Shown here one piece after another: positions 15,291-24,403 of a stretch of DNA of 34,925 nt. The DNA is from Acidimicrobiia bacterium (GTDB lineage: Bacteria; Actinomycetota; Acidimicrobiia; Spongiisociales; Spongiisociaceae), in NCBI GenBank assembly GCA_011523395.1, contig WTGW01000023.1, positions 1 to 34,925 on the forward strand, written 5' to 3'. Below the pieces are notes generated by a model. The model saw only the letters and a list, made by a program, of their open reading frames with translations, did no database searches and had not been told where the DNA came from. A program made the position numbers and the translations under genes. The number at the start of each line of letters is the position of its first letter. Within the stretch, counting starts at the first letter, position 1.

Positions 15291-15604
15291 TCACCTGGAT
15301 ACACACCTACCGGCCACGGCCAGGCTGGTACGAGGAGACCGAACTCAACCGGGATGGAATGCTCGCCGGTTGGGAGGAGGCCGTCTCGGTTTCAATCGAC
15401 GAAGGGGCCACCCGGGTGGGTCCGCTGTCGATTCGAGGCCAGTCGCGGCAGGAGCGTCTGGAGGTCTGGACCTTCCCCACACTCAAGGCGCTTGAGAACC
15501 ACTGGTTGCGGCTTCGCCGGCTCGGCTACACGGATTGGCGGGAATCAGAGAACACGGTCGCAACCGAGATAGTCGAGAGCCGACTCACCGGACCGGCACG
15601 CTGA
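15287..15604 (+). CDS. Small protein of unknown function, last gene of the sugar operon
   Basis: A 105-residue soluble protein with no family I can name. The GTG start overlaps the stop of the gene before it (GTGA), which supports this short frame over the longer 15152 ORF. It begins MITWIHTYRPRPGWYEE and has two beta-rich segments (RVGPLSIRG, RLEVWTFPTLKAL), with an amphipathic helix (ENHWLRLRRLGY) between the second segment and the C-terminus. Size and pattern suggest a dimeric alpha/beta barrel, like the gene before it. It ends 92 bp before the convergent S9 peptidase stop. It may be a mutarotase- or isomerase-like accessory protein, but that is a guess. Confidence 0.68.
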   Translation: MITWIHTYRPRPGWYEETELNRDGMLAGWEEAVSVSIDEGATRVGPLSIRGQSRQERLEVWTFPTLKALENHWLRLRRLGYTDWRESENTVATEIVESRLTGPAR

Positions 15605-15695
15605 GGAACCGGAGCTCGAAGTCCCCGGCGACTCTCGATTATCCGCCTGGTTTCGCTGGCTGCGACCGAGCCAACGGGACACTTTCGGCACCCTC

Positions 15696-17993
15696 CTAGC
15701 CGACGGTGCCGACCCGGTATCCCGGGGGCGGCGCTTCTCCCAGTAGATGCTCCACGAAGAAGTCCCAGCGCCGGCGGGTGAAATACGGGTCCTCGTTCCA
15801 GGTTCCCCACGTGGCGGCATAGTCATGGTTCCGGTTGGGAAGCACCAGCAGGTCGAAGTCGCGGTTCGCCTCGATCAGAGCATCGACCAGCTGAAAGGTC
15901 GCGGCGGGATTGACGTTGTCGTCCAAGTCCCCTGTGACCAGGAGGAGCTTGCCTCGAAGGTTCTCCGCCAGCGTCCGGTTGGCCTGTGTGTCCCAGCCTG
16001 GTCCCCGAAACGGCCCGACCCAGCGTTCGCCCCATGTGACGTTGGTGAGCGCCTGGTCGTGGTTGCCCGACGACGCCACACCCACCCGGTACAGGTCGGG
16101 GTACTCCAGCATCGCCCGGACCGCGGCGTACGCGCCCGCCGAGTGGCCATAGATTCCGACCCGGCTGAGATCGAGATAGGGTCTGGCCTCGGCCAACTGC
16201 GCCAGGACTGCGGCGTGATCGGCCAGGCCTCCCGCCCCTCCCTGCCCACCGTAGGGCGCGTCGAGGAAGGCCCTGGACCTCCCCGGTGTCCCCGACCCGT
16301 CGACGGTGACCACCACGAATCCGAGGTCGGCCAGGCAGCGGGTGCTCTCGCCCACCAGGTCGGTGAAACCGCTGGGAGTTCTCGTGGCCTGCGGGCCGGG
16401 ATAGATGCTCTCGACTACCGGATACCTCGCAGCCGGGTCGAAGTCGTAGGGCAGGACGATCATCCCGTAGAGGTCGGTCTCGCCGTCGCTCGCCTTGGCG
16501 GAGAACCGTTCGGGGTACCGCCACCCCGATGCCAGGAGGGCCGAGACGTCGGCTTCGACGATCCGCGCCACCAACTCGCCCGAGGACTTCCTCAGGACCG
16601 TCCTGGGCGGTTGGTCGATCCGCGAGAAACGGTCCACGAAGTAGCGTCCATCCGGCGAGAAGTCCACCCACGGGGGCCACTCCCCGTGGGCGGCGTCCTC
16701 CGGCGTCAGCAGGCGCGGCGCCCCTCCGTCAAGGCTCACCGCATACAGGTGGTGGTAGTACGGATCCCTGGAGGCTTCCCGCCCCGTGGCCATGAAGTAG
16801 GCGGTCCGGGTCTCCTCGTCGACCCTCAACAGGTCGGTGACCAGCCAATCGCCGCTCGTCAGCTGCCTGACGGGATGACCACCACCGTCGAGCAGGTACA
16901 GGTGGCCCCAGCCGCTCCTGGCCGAGTACCAGATGATCTCCTGCCGATCCCCGCTGACCCAGACATTGGGACGGCCGTAGTAGACAGCGTTGAGGTCGAT
17001 CGGGGTCTCGCTCTCCTCCTCCACGAGCACCGAACATCCCCCGGTCGCCGGATCGCCCCAGACCAGCCGGACCGAGCGCCGGTCTCGATCCCAATGCACG
17101 AAGTACACCGCGTCGCTGCCGGCGGACCACCAGGCGTGCTCCAGCTCGATCGGGGTCAGGAACGACGACTCCAGCGGGTTCCACGACAGGTCGGCGCGCC
17201 TACCGGTCCCGGTCTCGAACACGACCAGGTGTGCCAGCGGCAACTCGGCATCGCCCGGCAAGGCCTGGCGGTAGGTGTGGATGCGTGGTCGCAGCGACCC
17301 GTCCGGCGGGGCCGGCTGCCACAGGTGCATCGTCCCGACCCGCCGCTCGTCGAGCCTATGGGTCAGGAGGTAGCGCTCGTCGGGGGACCAGAGCACCCTC
17401 GGGATCAGGTCCCGGTTCCCCAGGCGGTCGGTGACCGCCGAGTTGCGACCCTCCGGAGAGGACCCGTAGCCGAAGGCGGCCTCGGCATCATCGGTGAGAG
17501 TTGCCGACCTGCCCTCGACGTGATCGACCAGCACAAGGTCTCCCCCGGTCACCGTCACCCCGTGTCTCCCGGAGGGTGAGACGTTCCCCTGCCGGGTTCC
17601 TCCTGGGACGGGCCGCTCCCGCAACGAGGAGCCGTCCAGCCGGCATTCCCACCGGCCGCCATCCACCGCGAAACCTATCCGGGAACCATCAGCTGCGAAT
17701 TCGAACGTCTCGAACGGGAGCCGCTGGGGCTCGATCCCCCTTTCGAGGACCGCCGAGAGAGCCCTGGCCACCATCCGGTGGTCGAACGCCTCTCGCTGGT
17801 GACCGGTCTGCGCGTCCACGAGCATGAAGCGGTGGCCTGATGCCGATTCGGAGCGGTACCAGAAGGCGGTGGAATCCGGTAACCATCGTACCTTCGTTTC
17901 GAGGTTGAACACCAGGGACTTGGCATTCCGGTAGAGCATCGCTTCCGCGCGCCGGTACCGCTCCCACATGGCCGGCTGCTGCTCAGGGCCCAT
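15696..17993 (-). CDS. S9-family (prolyl oligopeptidase/DPP-IV-like) serine hydrolase
   Basis: A 765-residue two-domain enzyme. The N-terminal 480 residues look like a beta-propeller, with repeated strand motifs such as WSPDERYLLTHR and DFSPDGRYFVDR. The C-terminal alpha/beta-hydrolase has the nucleophile in YGHSAG (Ser about 618), the acid in TGDLDDNVNP and the His in NRNHDYA. The oxyanion-side segment YPGPQ is also typical. S9 enzymes cleave short peptides, often after proline; GHSAG replaces the GWSYG of DPP-IV. No signal peptide is visible, so it is probably cytoplasmic. The start at ATG 17993 has a weak ribosome site; ATG 17969 is an alternative. It is the last gene of the metal-uptake operon, 110 bp after the amidase. 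Confidence 0.9.
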   Translation of the reverse strand: MGPEQQPAMWERYRRAEAMLYRNAKSLVFNLETKVRWLPDSTAFWYRSESASGHRFMLVDAQTGHQREAFDHRMVARALSAVLERGIEPQRLPFETFEFAADGSRIGFAVDGGRWECRLDGSSLRERPVPGGTRQGNVSPSGRHGVTVTGGDLVLVDHVEGRSATLTDDAEAAFGYGSSPEGRNSAVTDRLGNRDLIPRVLWSPDERYLLTHRLDERRVGTMHLWQPAPPDGSLRPRIHTYRQALPGDAELPLAHLVVFETGTGRRADLSWNPLESSFLTPIELEHAWWSAGSDAVYFVHWDRDRRSVRLVWGDPATGGCSVLVEEESETPIDLNAVYYGRPNVWVSGDRQEIIWYSARSGWGHLYLLDGGGHPVRQLTSGDWLVTDLLRVDEETRTAYFMATGREASRDPYYHHLYAVSLDGGAPRLLTPEDAAHGEWPPWVDFSPDGRYFVDRFSRIDQPPRTVLRKSSGELVARIVEADVSALLASGWRYPERFSAKASDGETDLYGMIVLPYDFDPAARYPVVESIYPGPQATRTPSGFTDLVGESTRCLADLGFVVVTVDGSGTPGRSRAFLDAPYGGQGGAGGLADHAAVLAQLAEARPYLDLSRVGIYGHSAGAYAAVRAMLEYPDLYRVGVASSGNHDQALTNVTWGERWVGPFRGPGWDTQANRTLAENLRGKLLLVTGDLDDNVNPAATFQLVDALIEANRDFDLLVLPNRNHDYAATWGTWNEDPYFTRRRWDFFVEHLLGEAPPPGYRVGTVG

Positions 17994-18103
17994 CCGACTC
18001 GATCCGGCGACCGGCTTGGACGGCCACGCTCAGCATGCCGAGCCCGGCCCGGCGCCGCTCCAACCACGGCTGGCCCTTCGAACGAGGGGACCCCCTCCGC
18101 GGA

Positions 18104-19030
18104 TCAAACGAGTCCCCGGAGGAGTTCCTGCCTGACGCCTGCGACGTAGGTAACCGTCGGGTTCACCACCTGGGTGGCGCGCGCCTCGAGGACCTGGCTC
18201 AGTAGCAGGACGGCTTCTCGGGGTTCGAGCCCGTAGTCGGCATGGAGCCAGCGGATCAACTCGGTCACCGCCACCCTGAGGGAGCTCTCCGCCGGCCGGT
18301 CGGCCGCCACCGTGAAGATACGATCCGAGGTGACGATCCGGGGCCAGATCATCTCGGCCGGACGTGGCATGAGTTGGACCCTCAGCCGGAGGAGGGCACT
18401 CGTCTCGATACCGGTACCCGAGACCTCGCCGTCCCCCTGCACGGCGTGAACATCGCCGATATGCAGCAGGGCCCCGGGGACATTGACGACCAGACGCACC
18501 CTGGCGCCCGGCCCGACCTCCTGCACGTCCATGTTCCCGCCCCAGTTGCCGACCCGCACCGTCGACTGCGCTTCGTGAGCGGGAGCAACGGCCACCATCC
18601 CCACCATCGGGCGGGCAGGGATGGTCAATCCCCGGCTCCAGATCACATGGTCGCCACGTATCCGGACGACACGCGCCGCGGCCAAGTCTCCAACCGGAAC
18701 GGGTGAGCTCGGAAAGAGCCGGTTGCTCCCCGCGAACGTGGTGTACCCGACCGGCGCCAGTTCCATGTCCTCGATCACGACTTCTATCGCCATCCCCGGC
18801 TCGGCGCCCTCCACCCAGATGGCGCCCGAGGACGGGTTGGCACCCTCGACCTCGTAGGAATGGTGTTCCGACCACTCCTCCCGAAGGTCGTCAGGCACGG
18901 CGGAGATGTCAGGACCCCGGTTCATCTGGGTGGCCACCTCGAACACCTCGCCCGGCTCCACGCGCAGGGTGGGAGGGTTGTTCGGGCTCGCTTCGTAGTA
19001 GAGGGGAGAAGGCCCCTGGCGCCGGATCAT
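18104..19030 (-). CDS. Acetamidase/formamidase family protein
   Basis: A 308-residue FmdA/AmdA-family amidohydrolase, which releases ammonia from formamide, acetamide or related small amides. The central motif NWGGNMDVQEVGPGA, then LHIGDVHAVQGDGEVSGTGIE, is the family hallmark and carries the metal ligands. The N-terminal HHSYEVEG and PVYGAN-like segments are consistent. The length matches the shorter branch (about 300). The ATG at 19030 has GGGAGGATGA upstream, overlapping the stop of the SelA-like gene, so they are coupled. In context it could remove an amide, formyl or acetyl group from an imported compound. That role is inference. Confidence 0.9.
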   Translation of the reverse strand: MIRRQGPSPLYYEASPNNPPTLRVEPGEVFEVATQMNRGPDISAVPDDLREEWSEHHSYEVEGANPSSGAIWVEGAEPGMAIEVVIEDMELAPVGYTTFAGSNRLFPSSPVPVGDLAAARVVRIRGDHVIWSRGLTIPARPMVGMVAVAPAHEAQSTVRVGNWGGNMDVQEVGPGARVRLVVNVPGALLHIGDVHAVQGDGEVSGTGIETSALLRLRVQLMPRPAEMIWPRIVTSDRIFTVAADRPAESSLRVAVTELIRWLHADYGLEPREAVLLLSQVLEARATQVVNPTVTYVAGVRQELLRGLV

Positions 19031-19037
19031 CTGCCGA

Positions 19038-20204
19038 TCATCCTCCCAGGATCTCCGCCAACCTGTCGGCGATGATCTTCTCCTGGCCGGCCTGCAAGGT
19101 GGAGACGCGTACGTCGAGATAGTCCCGATCCGGGTCTACCCACTGGTAGTGGGGGCGAAGGATGATGCACGGCTCCCCGTCGTGTAGCTCCCTGACCACT
19201 TCCGCCAGGGTCTTGGGTGAGCGGAAGCGGTCGAACGTGACCCGCAGAGAGTCCGGCGGCTTCGGATCGGCGGTAACGGAGCCGTCCTCGTAGGAGAAGC
19301 TCAGGAACGGGAACGCCTGGAGGCGAGACCGCATGTTCTCCATGAGCCGCCGGTAGTTCCGGAAGCGCCGGCCGTGGTCCATCTCCAGCCAGTTCCTGAG
19401 CGCTGCGTAGGCAGCCATTATCTCGGCGCGACCGACCTTCATGTGCCTTCCGAACGCCTGCGCGTCCGGCCCCTCGAAGGCCAGGTAGCTGTTCCTACGG
19501 GCAGCCGCGATGCCGGCGGCCGTTCCGGTGAGGATTCCCGCCATCGAACCGGCGCCGAAGAACTTCCCGCTGTAGGTGGCGAAGTCGGCGCCGGCGCGAA
19601 CGTACTTGCTGAAGTTCTCGAGGGGGTAGACCTGCTCGGCCGCGTCGACGATCACCGCCAGGCGATGGCGCCGGGCAATCTCGAGGACCCGCTCGAACGG
19701 GACCACGTTGGGCGCACCGGGAGCGTAGAAGAAGATCCCGGCCGTCCGCTCGCCGATGACCTTCTCGATGTCTCCCTCCGAGGTGGAACACTCGTCGCCG
19801 GCCGGCACGATCCTGCCGCCGGCGCCCTCGAGACACCGGTCGTAGAAAGTCCGCCTTCCGGCCTGGACCACGAACTCGTTGCGGAGCCCGGTGGTATCGG
19901 GGATCCGCGCCACCAGGTCCTTCCTTCCTTCGGTCATGCAGGCCGCCGTGGCCAGGACTGCCGCGGCCGCGGCTCCAGGGGTCACCATCGCTGCCTCGAT
20001 CCCGAGCATCCCGGCGATCGCCTCGCCGGCCGCGTCGGAGAGGCTCTCCACCTCCAGGAAGGATTCGTTGGCTGCCGACACGGCTTCGAGCACCGTTCCC
20101 CGGGGGAGGCTGCCGCCTAGCCCCGTCAGGTCGTTGTGGGCGTTGATCACAGGACGAACACCCAGTTCGGAAAGAAGCACGTGCCCGGTCCACCCACCGC
20201 TCAT
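19038..20204 (-). CDS. SelA-like PLP-dependent enzyme (aminotransferase-V fold lyase)
   Basis: A 388-residue fold-type I PLP enzyme resembling the SelA / D-glucosaminate-6-phosphate ammonia-lyase group. The N-terminus LGVRPVINAHNDLTGLGGS is typical of that group. VIVDAAE gives the pyridine-binding Asp187, and YSGKFFGAGSMAGIL gives the probable Schiff-base Lys214. It is not likely to be selenocysteine synthase: it is shorter, and no selA/selB/selC context is visible. Relatives act on amino sugars or amino acids by beta-elimination or racemisation. A GGGGGTGG ribosome site precedes ATG 20204. It lies 42 bp after a second PLP enzyme and 7 bp before the amidase, in the same operon. Confidence 0.82.
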   Translation of the reverse strand: MSGGWTGHVLLSELGVRPVINAHNDLTGLGGSLPRGTVLEAVSAANESFLEVESLSDAAGEAIAGMLGIEAAMVTPGAAAAAVLATAACMTEGRKDLVARIPDTTGLRNEFVVQAGRRTFYDRCLEGAGGRIVPAGDECSTSEGDIEKVIGERTAGIFFYAPGAPNVVPFERVLEIARRHRLAVIVDAAEQVYPLENFSKYVRAGADFATYSGKFFGAGSMAGILTGTAAGIAAARRNSYLAFEGPDAQAFGRHMKVGRAEIMAAYAALRNWLEMDHGRRFRNYRRLMENMRSRLQAFPFLSFSYEDGSVTADPKPPDSLRVTFDRFRSPKTLAEVVRELHDGEPCIILRPHYQWVDPDRDYLDVRVSTLQAGQEKIIADRLAEILGG

Positions 20205-20246
20205 AGGGCGGACCCACCCCCGATCATCGACACGATCCGCCGCCGA

Positions 20247-21236
20247 TCATCCCTCGGCCGGGGTCGTGAGTATCTCCGCCAGCCGGTTGGCGCCGATGCT
20301 CCCGCCGCTCAGGACGCAGGCGACGGGGCCGTCCCGCCGCTCCCCGAGGGCCGCCGCCAGCGACATGGCGCCGGAGCCCTCCACGACCAGCTTGTTCCCC
20401 AGCGCCAGGCTCGCGATCGCGGTACGCACATCGTCCTCGGAGACCAGAGCCACCCTGTCAACCACGGAGCTCACCAGCGGGTACATCTCGTCGACCACGA
20501 CCGGCACGGCCGTGCCATCGCAGATCGTCGCCCCTGCTTGCACCCAGGTCGGCTTTCCGGCCTCCAGAGCCGCTCCCAGCGAGGGGCACGCCGTGCTCTG
20601 CACTCCCACCACCTCCACGGCCGGCCGAAGCTCCTTGATCACGCTGCCTATCGCCGCCACCAGACCGCCGCCACCCACAGGTATGTAGACGGCCTTCAAC
20701 TCGGGCAGCTCGTCGAGTATCTCCATTCCGATCGTTCCGGAACCCGCCAGCATCGAGGGGTCGCCCCACGGGTTGAGGTAGCTGTACGGCTCCCGCTCCC
20801 ACCCCCTGTCGAAGACGTAGTCCATCAGCGCCGAGAACGGCACCGGCACCGGGGTAACACCGTAGGAGCGGACACCGTCGACCTTCACTCTCGGGGCACT
20901 GTCCGGCAGGAGGCTCCTGGCCGGGACCCCTAGAAGCCGGGCCACGTACCCGAGGGCCTGGGCGGTATTGCCGGCGCTCTGCGTGCTCAGCCCTCTCTCC
21001 CTCTCGACGGGGGACAGCGACATGCCCCAGTTCAGCACGCCCCGCAGCTTGAACGACCCGGCCGGCTGGAGGCACTCCGCCTTGAGCCAGACCGGTTCGC
21101 CGTCCTCCATGGTCTTGTACCGCAACAGCGGTGTCCGCAACGCCACTCCTTCGATGCGGCCGGCCGCCTCCTCCACGTCCCGGATCGACGGAGGGGGAAT
21201 GGGTGGGCCGCCCGATCCGGTTCTCATCTCGCTCAT
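20247..21236 (-). CDS. Threonine/serine dehydratase-like PLP enzyme (fold type II)
   Basis: A 329-residue fold-type II PLP enzyme. GSFKLRG holds the Schiff-base Lys63, SAGNTAQALGYVA is the substrate loop (most dehydratases have SAGNHAQG), and GGGGLVAAIG binds the PLP phosphate. VEGSGAMSLAAAL near the C-terminus is also typical. The family deaminates serine, threonine or 3-hydroxyaspartate, or racemises them. No ACT regulatory domain is present, so it is the short catabolic form. I chose ATG 21236 because it overlaps the ATPase stop as ATGA. The upstream extension in the ORF track is ATPase sequence out of frame. Tight coupling to a metal ABC transporter is unusual and suggests its substrate comes with the transported complex. 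Confidence 0.9.
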   Translation of the reverse strand: MSEMRTGSGGPPIPPPSIRDVEEAAGRIEGVALRTPLLRYKTMEDGEPVWLKAECLQPAGSFKLRGVLNWGMSLSPVERERGLSTQSAGNTAQALGYVARLLGVPARSLLPDSAPRVKVDGVRSYGVTPVPVPFSALMDYVFDRGWEREPYSYLNPWGDPSMLAGSGTIGMEILDELPELKAVYIPVGGGGLVAAIGSVIKELRPAVEVVGVQSTACPSLGAALEAGKPTWVQAGATICDGTAVPVVVDEMYPLVSSVVDRVALVSEDDVRTAIASLALGNKLVVEGSGAMSLAAALGERRDGPVACVLSGGSIGANRLAEILTTPAEG

Positions 21237-22075
21237 TCGTTCAACTCCCGTCCATCGCTGCCGGAATGGATCGGAGCGTAGGGTATGCACATCGGTGAGC
21301 CGGTCTTCGGGTCGGCGACCACGGCGGCCTCGACCCCGAAGCATTCCCGGAGCAGTCCCGGCGTCAACACCTCGTCAGGAGCGCCGTCGGCGACGACGTC
21401 ACCACCGGACATGGCGATCATACGATCCGAGAACCTGGCCGCATGGTTGAGGTCGTGGAGCACCATGACGATGGTCACCCTACGGTCCCGGTTCAGGCTT
21501 GACACCAGCTCCAGCAGATCCAGTTGGTGACCGACGTCCAGGAAGGTGGTGGGCTCGTCCAGGAGGAGGATCTCGGTCTGCTGGGCGAGGGCGAGCGCCA
21601 TCCAGGCCCTCTGGCGTTCGCCCCCGGACAGCGTGTCGATGGGACGGTGGACGAATTCCTCGAGGCGGGTCAGCCGGATGGCTTCTTCGATCGCGTCATC
21701 GTCCTGGCGGCGGAGCATGCCGAGCGCGCCCACATGGGGGAACCGGCCCTGCTCCACCAACTCCACCACGGTTAGCTCGGCCGGGACCTCGTGCACCTGC
21801 GGGAGAATCGCCATCTGGCGAGCCACCTGCCGGGTCGGCAGGCCGTTTATGTCCTGGCCGTTGAGGTAAACGGCGCCCGCCAGGGGAGCGAGCAGGCGCG
21901 CCAGCGTCTTGAGGGTGGTGCTCTTCCCCGATCCGTTCGGACCCACCAGCGACGTCCTGCTCCCCTTCTCCACGCTCAGGCTGAGGCGCTGCGACACAAC
22001 GTGCCTTCCGTATCCGGTGGAGATCCCCTCGGTCAGGATGGCGGGGTCGGCGGCCATCGGCTCCCTCCCGGTCAT
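21233..22075 (-). CDS. ABC transporter ATPase, FepC/FhuC-like
   Basis: A 280-residue ATP-binding subunit of a siderophore/heme/cobalamin-type importer. Walker A GPNGSGKST (45-53), signature LSGGERQR, Walker B ILLLDEPT and the switch His in MVLHDLNHA are all intact. The segment GRFPHVGALG before the signature is characteristic of FepC/FhuC. The ATG at 22075 overlaps the permease stop (ATGA); ATG seven codons later is an alternative. It powers the two FecCD permeases upstream. The C-terminus carries an extra 20 or so residues (SGSDGRELNE) beyond the core. Confidence 0.94.
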   Translation of the reverse strand: MTGREPMAADPAILTEGISTGYGRHVVSQRLSLSVEKGSRTSLVGPNGSGKSTTLKTLARLLAPLAGAVYLNGQDINGLPTRQVARQMAILPQVHEVPAELTVVELVEQGRFPHVGALGMLRRQDDDAIEEAIRLTRLEEFVHRPIDTLSGGERQRAWMALALAQQTEILLLDEPTTFLDVGHQLDLLELVSSLNRDRRVTIVMVLHDLNHAARFSDRMIAMSGGDVVADGAPDEVLTPGLLRECFGVEAAVVADPKTGSPMCIPYAPIHSGSDGRELNE

Positions 22076-23160
22076 CGCGTGCGTTCCCGCATGAGGTAGA
22101 GGAAGAACGGTGCTCCCACCAGGGCGGTGAAGGCGCCAACCGGGATGCGGCTACCGCTTTCGGTGCGGATGTCAACGAACGGGATCCAGTCGAGCGAGAA
22201 GACGCGAGCCAGAAGGTCGGCGGCCACGAGGATGACGGCGCCCACCAGAGCGGAGCAGACCAGCAGCCTCCGGAGGTCCGAGCCCACCAGGGTGCGAGCC
22301 AGGTGGGGACCGATGAGGCCCAGAAAGGCGATACCGCCGACCACGGATACCGATCCGGCCGCCAGCACGACCGCCGTCATGAGGATGAACGCACGGGCCA
22401 ACTCGGAACGCAGTCCGAGGCTCACCGACGTGCTATCTCCCAACTGGAGCGCATTGGCCAGCGGTATGACCAGCACCACCAGGGGAAGGGCCAGCGCCGC
22501 AACGGGCACCAGGAAGACCAGGTGGTCCCACGTCCGCGTGCTCAGCGATCCCACCAGCCACCTGACGATCGAGTCGATGTGGCTACCCGAGATCAGGACC
22601 ATGAACGACGTGACCGACGAGAGTGCGGCGGCAACGACCACCCCGGTCAGGATGAGCCGGATGGGATCGGTGCCGGCGCGGCGGTAGCTGAGCACGTAGA
22701 CGATGGCTCCTGCTGCCAGACCACCCGCAATCGCCCCCAGCGGCACCAGGGCGTTCAGATCGTTCAGCGCCCCCTCCGACCCGAAGGTGATCACCAGGGC
22801 CAGGACCGCACCCAGGACGGCGCCCTGCGTCACCCCGACCGTCGCGGGAGCGGCCAGGGGATTCCGGAGAACCGACTGGAGCAGCGCCCCGGACGAGGAC
22901 AGCATCGCCCCGGCCAGCGCGGCGATCAGGACACGGGGCACCCGGACCTCCCACACCGAGATACGGTGGTGAAGCTCGTCCGCCTGATCGATCAGGGCTT
23001 TGAGGACGAGATCGGGACCGAAGACGACCGGGCCCAGCATCACGTAGGCGAACATCACGGCCAGGAGCAACGCGCCGAGCGCCACCAGTACCTGCCGGGT
23101 CCGGACCTCCGGAGTGACGCCGGCCTTCCCGCGCCGGTCTACGGCGGCGGTGACGGTCAA
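22072..23160 (-). CDS. FecCD-family iron/metallophore ABC permease (second)
   Basis: A 362-residue integral membrane permease with the FecCD pattern: RVPRVLIAALAGAMLSSSGALLQ, RNPLAAPATVGVTQGA, and the cytoplasmic coupling helix region IAFLGLIGPHLAR. About nine to ten helices are visible. I chose the TTG at 23160, which overlaps the stop of the first permease as TTGA. The ORF-track start at 23235 lies in out-of-frame coding of the partner. The protein ends FLYLMRERTR, its stop overlapping the ATPase start. It forms a heterodimer with the permease encoded just before it. Confidence 0.92.
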   Translation of the reverse strand: MTVTAAVDRRGKAGVTPEVRTRQVLVALGALLLAVMFAYVMLGPVVFGPDLVLKALIDQADELHHRISVWEVRVPRVLIAALAGAMLSSSGALLQSVLRNPLAAPATVGVTQGAVLGAVLALVITFGSEGALNDLNALVPLGAIAGGLAAGAIVYVLSYRRAGTDPIRLILTGVVVAAALSSVTSFMVLISGSHIDSIVRWLVGSLSTRTWDHLVFLVPVAALALPLVVLVIPLANALQLGDSTSVSLGLRSELARAFILMTAVVLAAGSVSVVGGIAFLGLIGPHLARTLVGSDLRRLLVCSALVGAVILVAADLLARVFSLDWIPFVDIRTESGSRIPVGAFTALVGAPFFLYLMRERTR

Positions 23161-24212
23161 GGGATGGCCCTTCGCCGCACTAGCCCTCTTTGCATGAGCA
23201 CCAGTAATGCCGGGGCGCCTAAGACGACCGTCCACAGACCGACCGCGATCTCGTGCGGATGGAGGGCGAGCCGGGCAGCCATGTCGGCGCTGACAACGAG
23301 GATCGCCCCCACCGCCGCGGAGACGGGGAGGACGATCCGGGCGTCCGAAGTCCGCAGCAACCTGCGGACGATGTGGGGCGAGACGAGCGCCACGAATCCG
23401 ATCGGGCCCGCAATGGCGATCACCGGCGCCACCAGCAGGACCGCCGCGGCGAAGAGAAGTGCCCTGGTACGCCGGACGCCGACACCGAGTCCTTCGGCCA
23501 TCTCGTCACCCAAGGCCAGGATGTTCAGAGGCCTTCCGGCGAGGAGGAAGACAACCGGCAGAGCAACGGTCCAGGGGGCCACCAAGCGCACCTCCTCCCA
23601 TTGAACGTCGGAGAGACTCCCGACCAGGAAACGGTAGATGATCGAGACACCTCCGAAGTTGGGAGCAAGCGTTATAACCGCTATCACCAGCGCGTTCAGC
23701 AGGGCCGTGAACGCTGCTCCCACCAGCAGCATGCGCATGGGGTTGCTCTTGAGGCTCACCAACGACAGGATCAGCGTTCCCGTAGCCAGTCCCGCCGCGA
23801 GAGCGGCCAGCGGCAGGGCGATACCTGGAAACGGGAGTCGGAAGGCGACGATGGTGGCGACTGCCAGCGAGGCTCCTGCGGACACGCCGATCAGCTCAGG
23901 ACCGGCGAGAGGGTTCCGGAGCGTGTCCTGCATCACCGCGCCCGAAACGCCGAGCATCCCACCCGCCACGAGTCCGCCGATCACTCTCGGAAGCCGGAGG
24001 TTCTGGACGATGAACCGCTGGTTTCCCTCGGACGTGCCCGATCCGGACAGTGCGTCCAGTACCTGCCCGACCGACAGGTCGGGGGTTCCCTGCATGAGTG
24101 ACACCACGGCCACCGCTGCGCACAGGCAGGCGATGAGGAGCACCACGATGGCAGCCCGGGCCGACCTGCCGCGGAACAGGGAGCGCCTCCTCAGTAAGCC
24201 CCGATCATTCAT
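23157..24212 (-). CDS. FecCD-family iron/metallophore ABC permease (first)
   Basis: A 351-residue permease of the FecCD family. It has the conserved LRLPRVIGGLVAGGMLGVSGAVMQ, LRNPLAGPELIGVSAGAS and GPIGFVALVSPHIVRRL segments. It starts with a basic N-terminus (RGLLRRRSLFRGR) and then the first helix. The ATG at 24212 is 255 bp downstream of the binding-protein gene, separated by a perfect hairpin. That spacing suggests the permeases are expressed less than the lipoprotein. The partners are the second permease (TTGA overlap) and the FepC-like ATPase. Confidence 0.93.
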   Translation of the reverse strand: MNDRGLLRRRSLFRGRSARAAIVVLLIACLCAAVAVVSLMQGTPDLSVGQVLDALSGSGTSEGNQRFIVQNLRLPRVIGGLVAGGMLGVSGAVMQDTLRNPLAGPELIGVSAGASLAVATIVAFRLPFPGIALPLAALAAGLATGTLILSLVSLKSNPMRMLLVGAAFTALLNALVIAVITLAPNFGGVSIIYRFLVGSLSDVQWEEVRLVAPWTVALPVVFLLAGRPLNILALGDEMAEGLGVGVRRTRALLFAAAVLLVAPVIAIAGPIGFVALVSPHIVRRLLRTSDARIVLPVSAAVGAILVVSADMAARLALHPHEIAVGLWTVVLGAPALLVLMQRGLVRRRAIP

Positions 24213-24403
24213 GGATGGAGGTTTGTGGGGGTGACGGGAATAGGTGCTCCTCGCTCCTGACCTGGGGTTATAGGCATTTTGGCAGCCCTATCTCCCGGCC
24301 GGGTGTGAAGTCAACCGCCGGGTGAAGGGTGGCTATTTCGCAAGTGATGTGCTTGACGTGGCCTGATCCGCGCCGAAGGGCTGAGAACAGGAATAGTCGG
24401 AGC

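Noticed and set aside
15747-17579. 610-codon plus-strand ORF
   Set aside because: It lies antisense to the S9 hydrolase, which has its full catalytic triad and propeller motifs. The plus-strand translation has no recognisable domain.
19038-20204. Selenocysteine synthase (SelA)
   Set aside because: The protein is shorter than SelA. No selB, selD or tRNA-Sec is nearby, and the gene lies in a catabolic operon.
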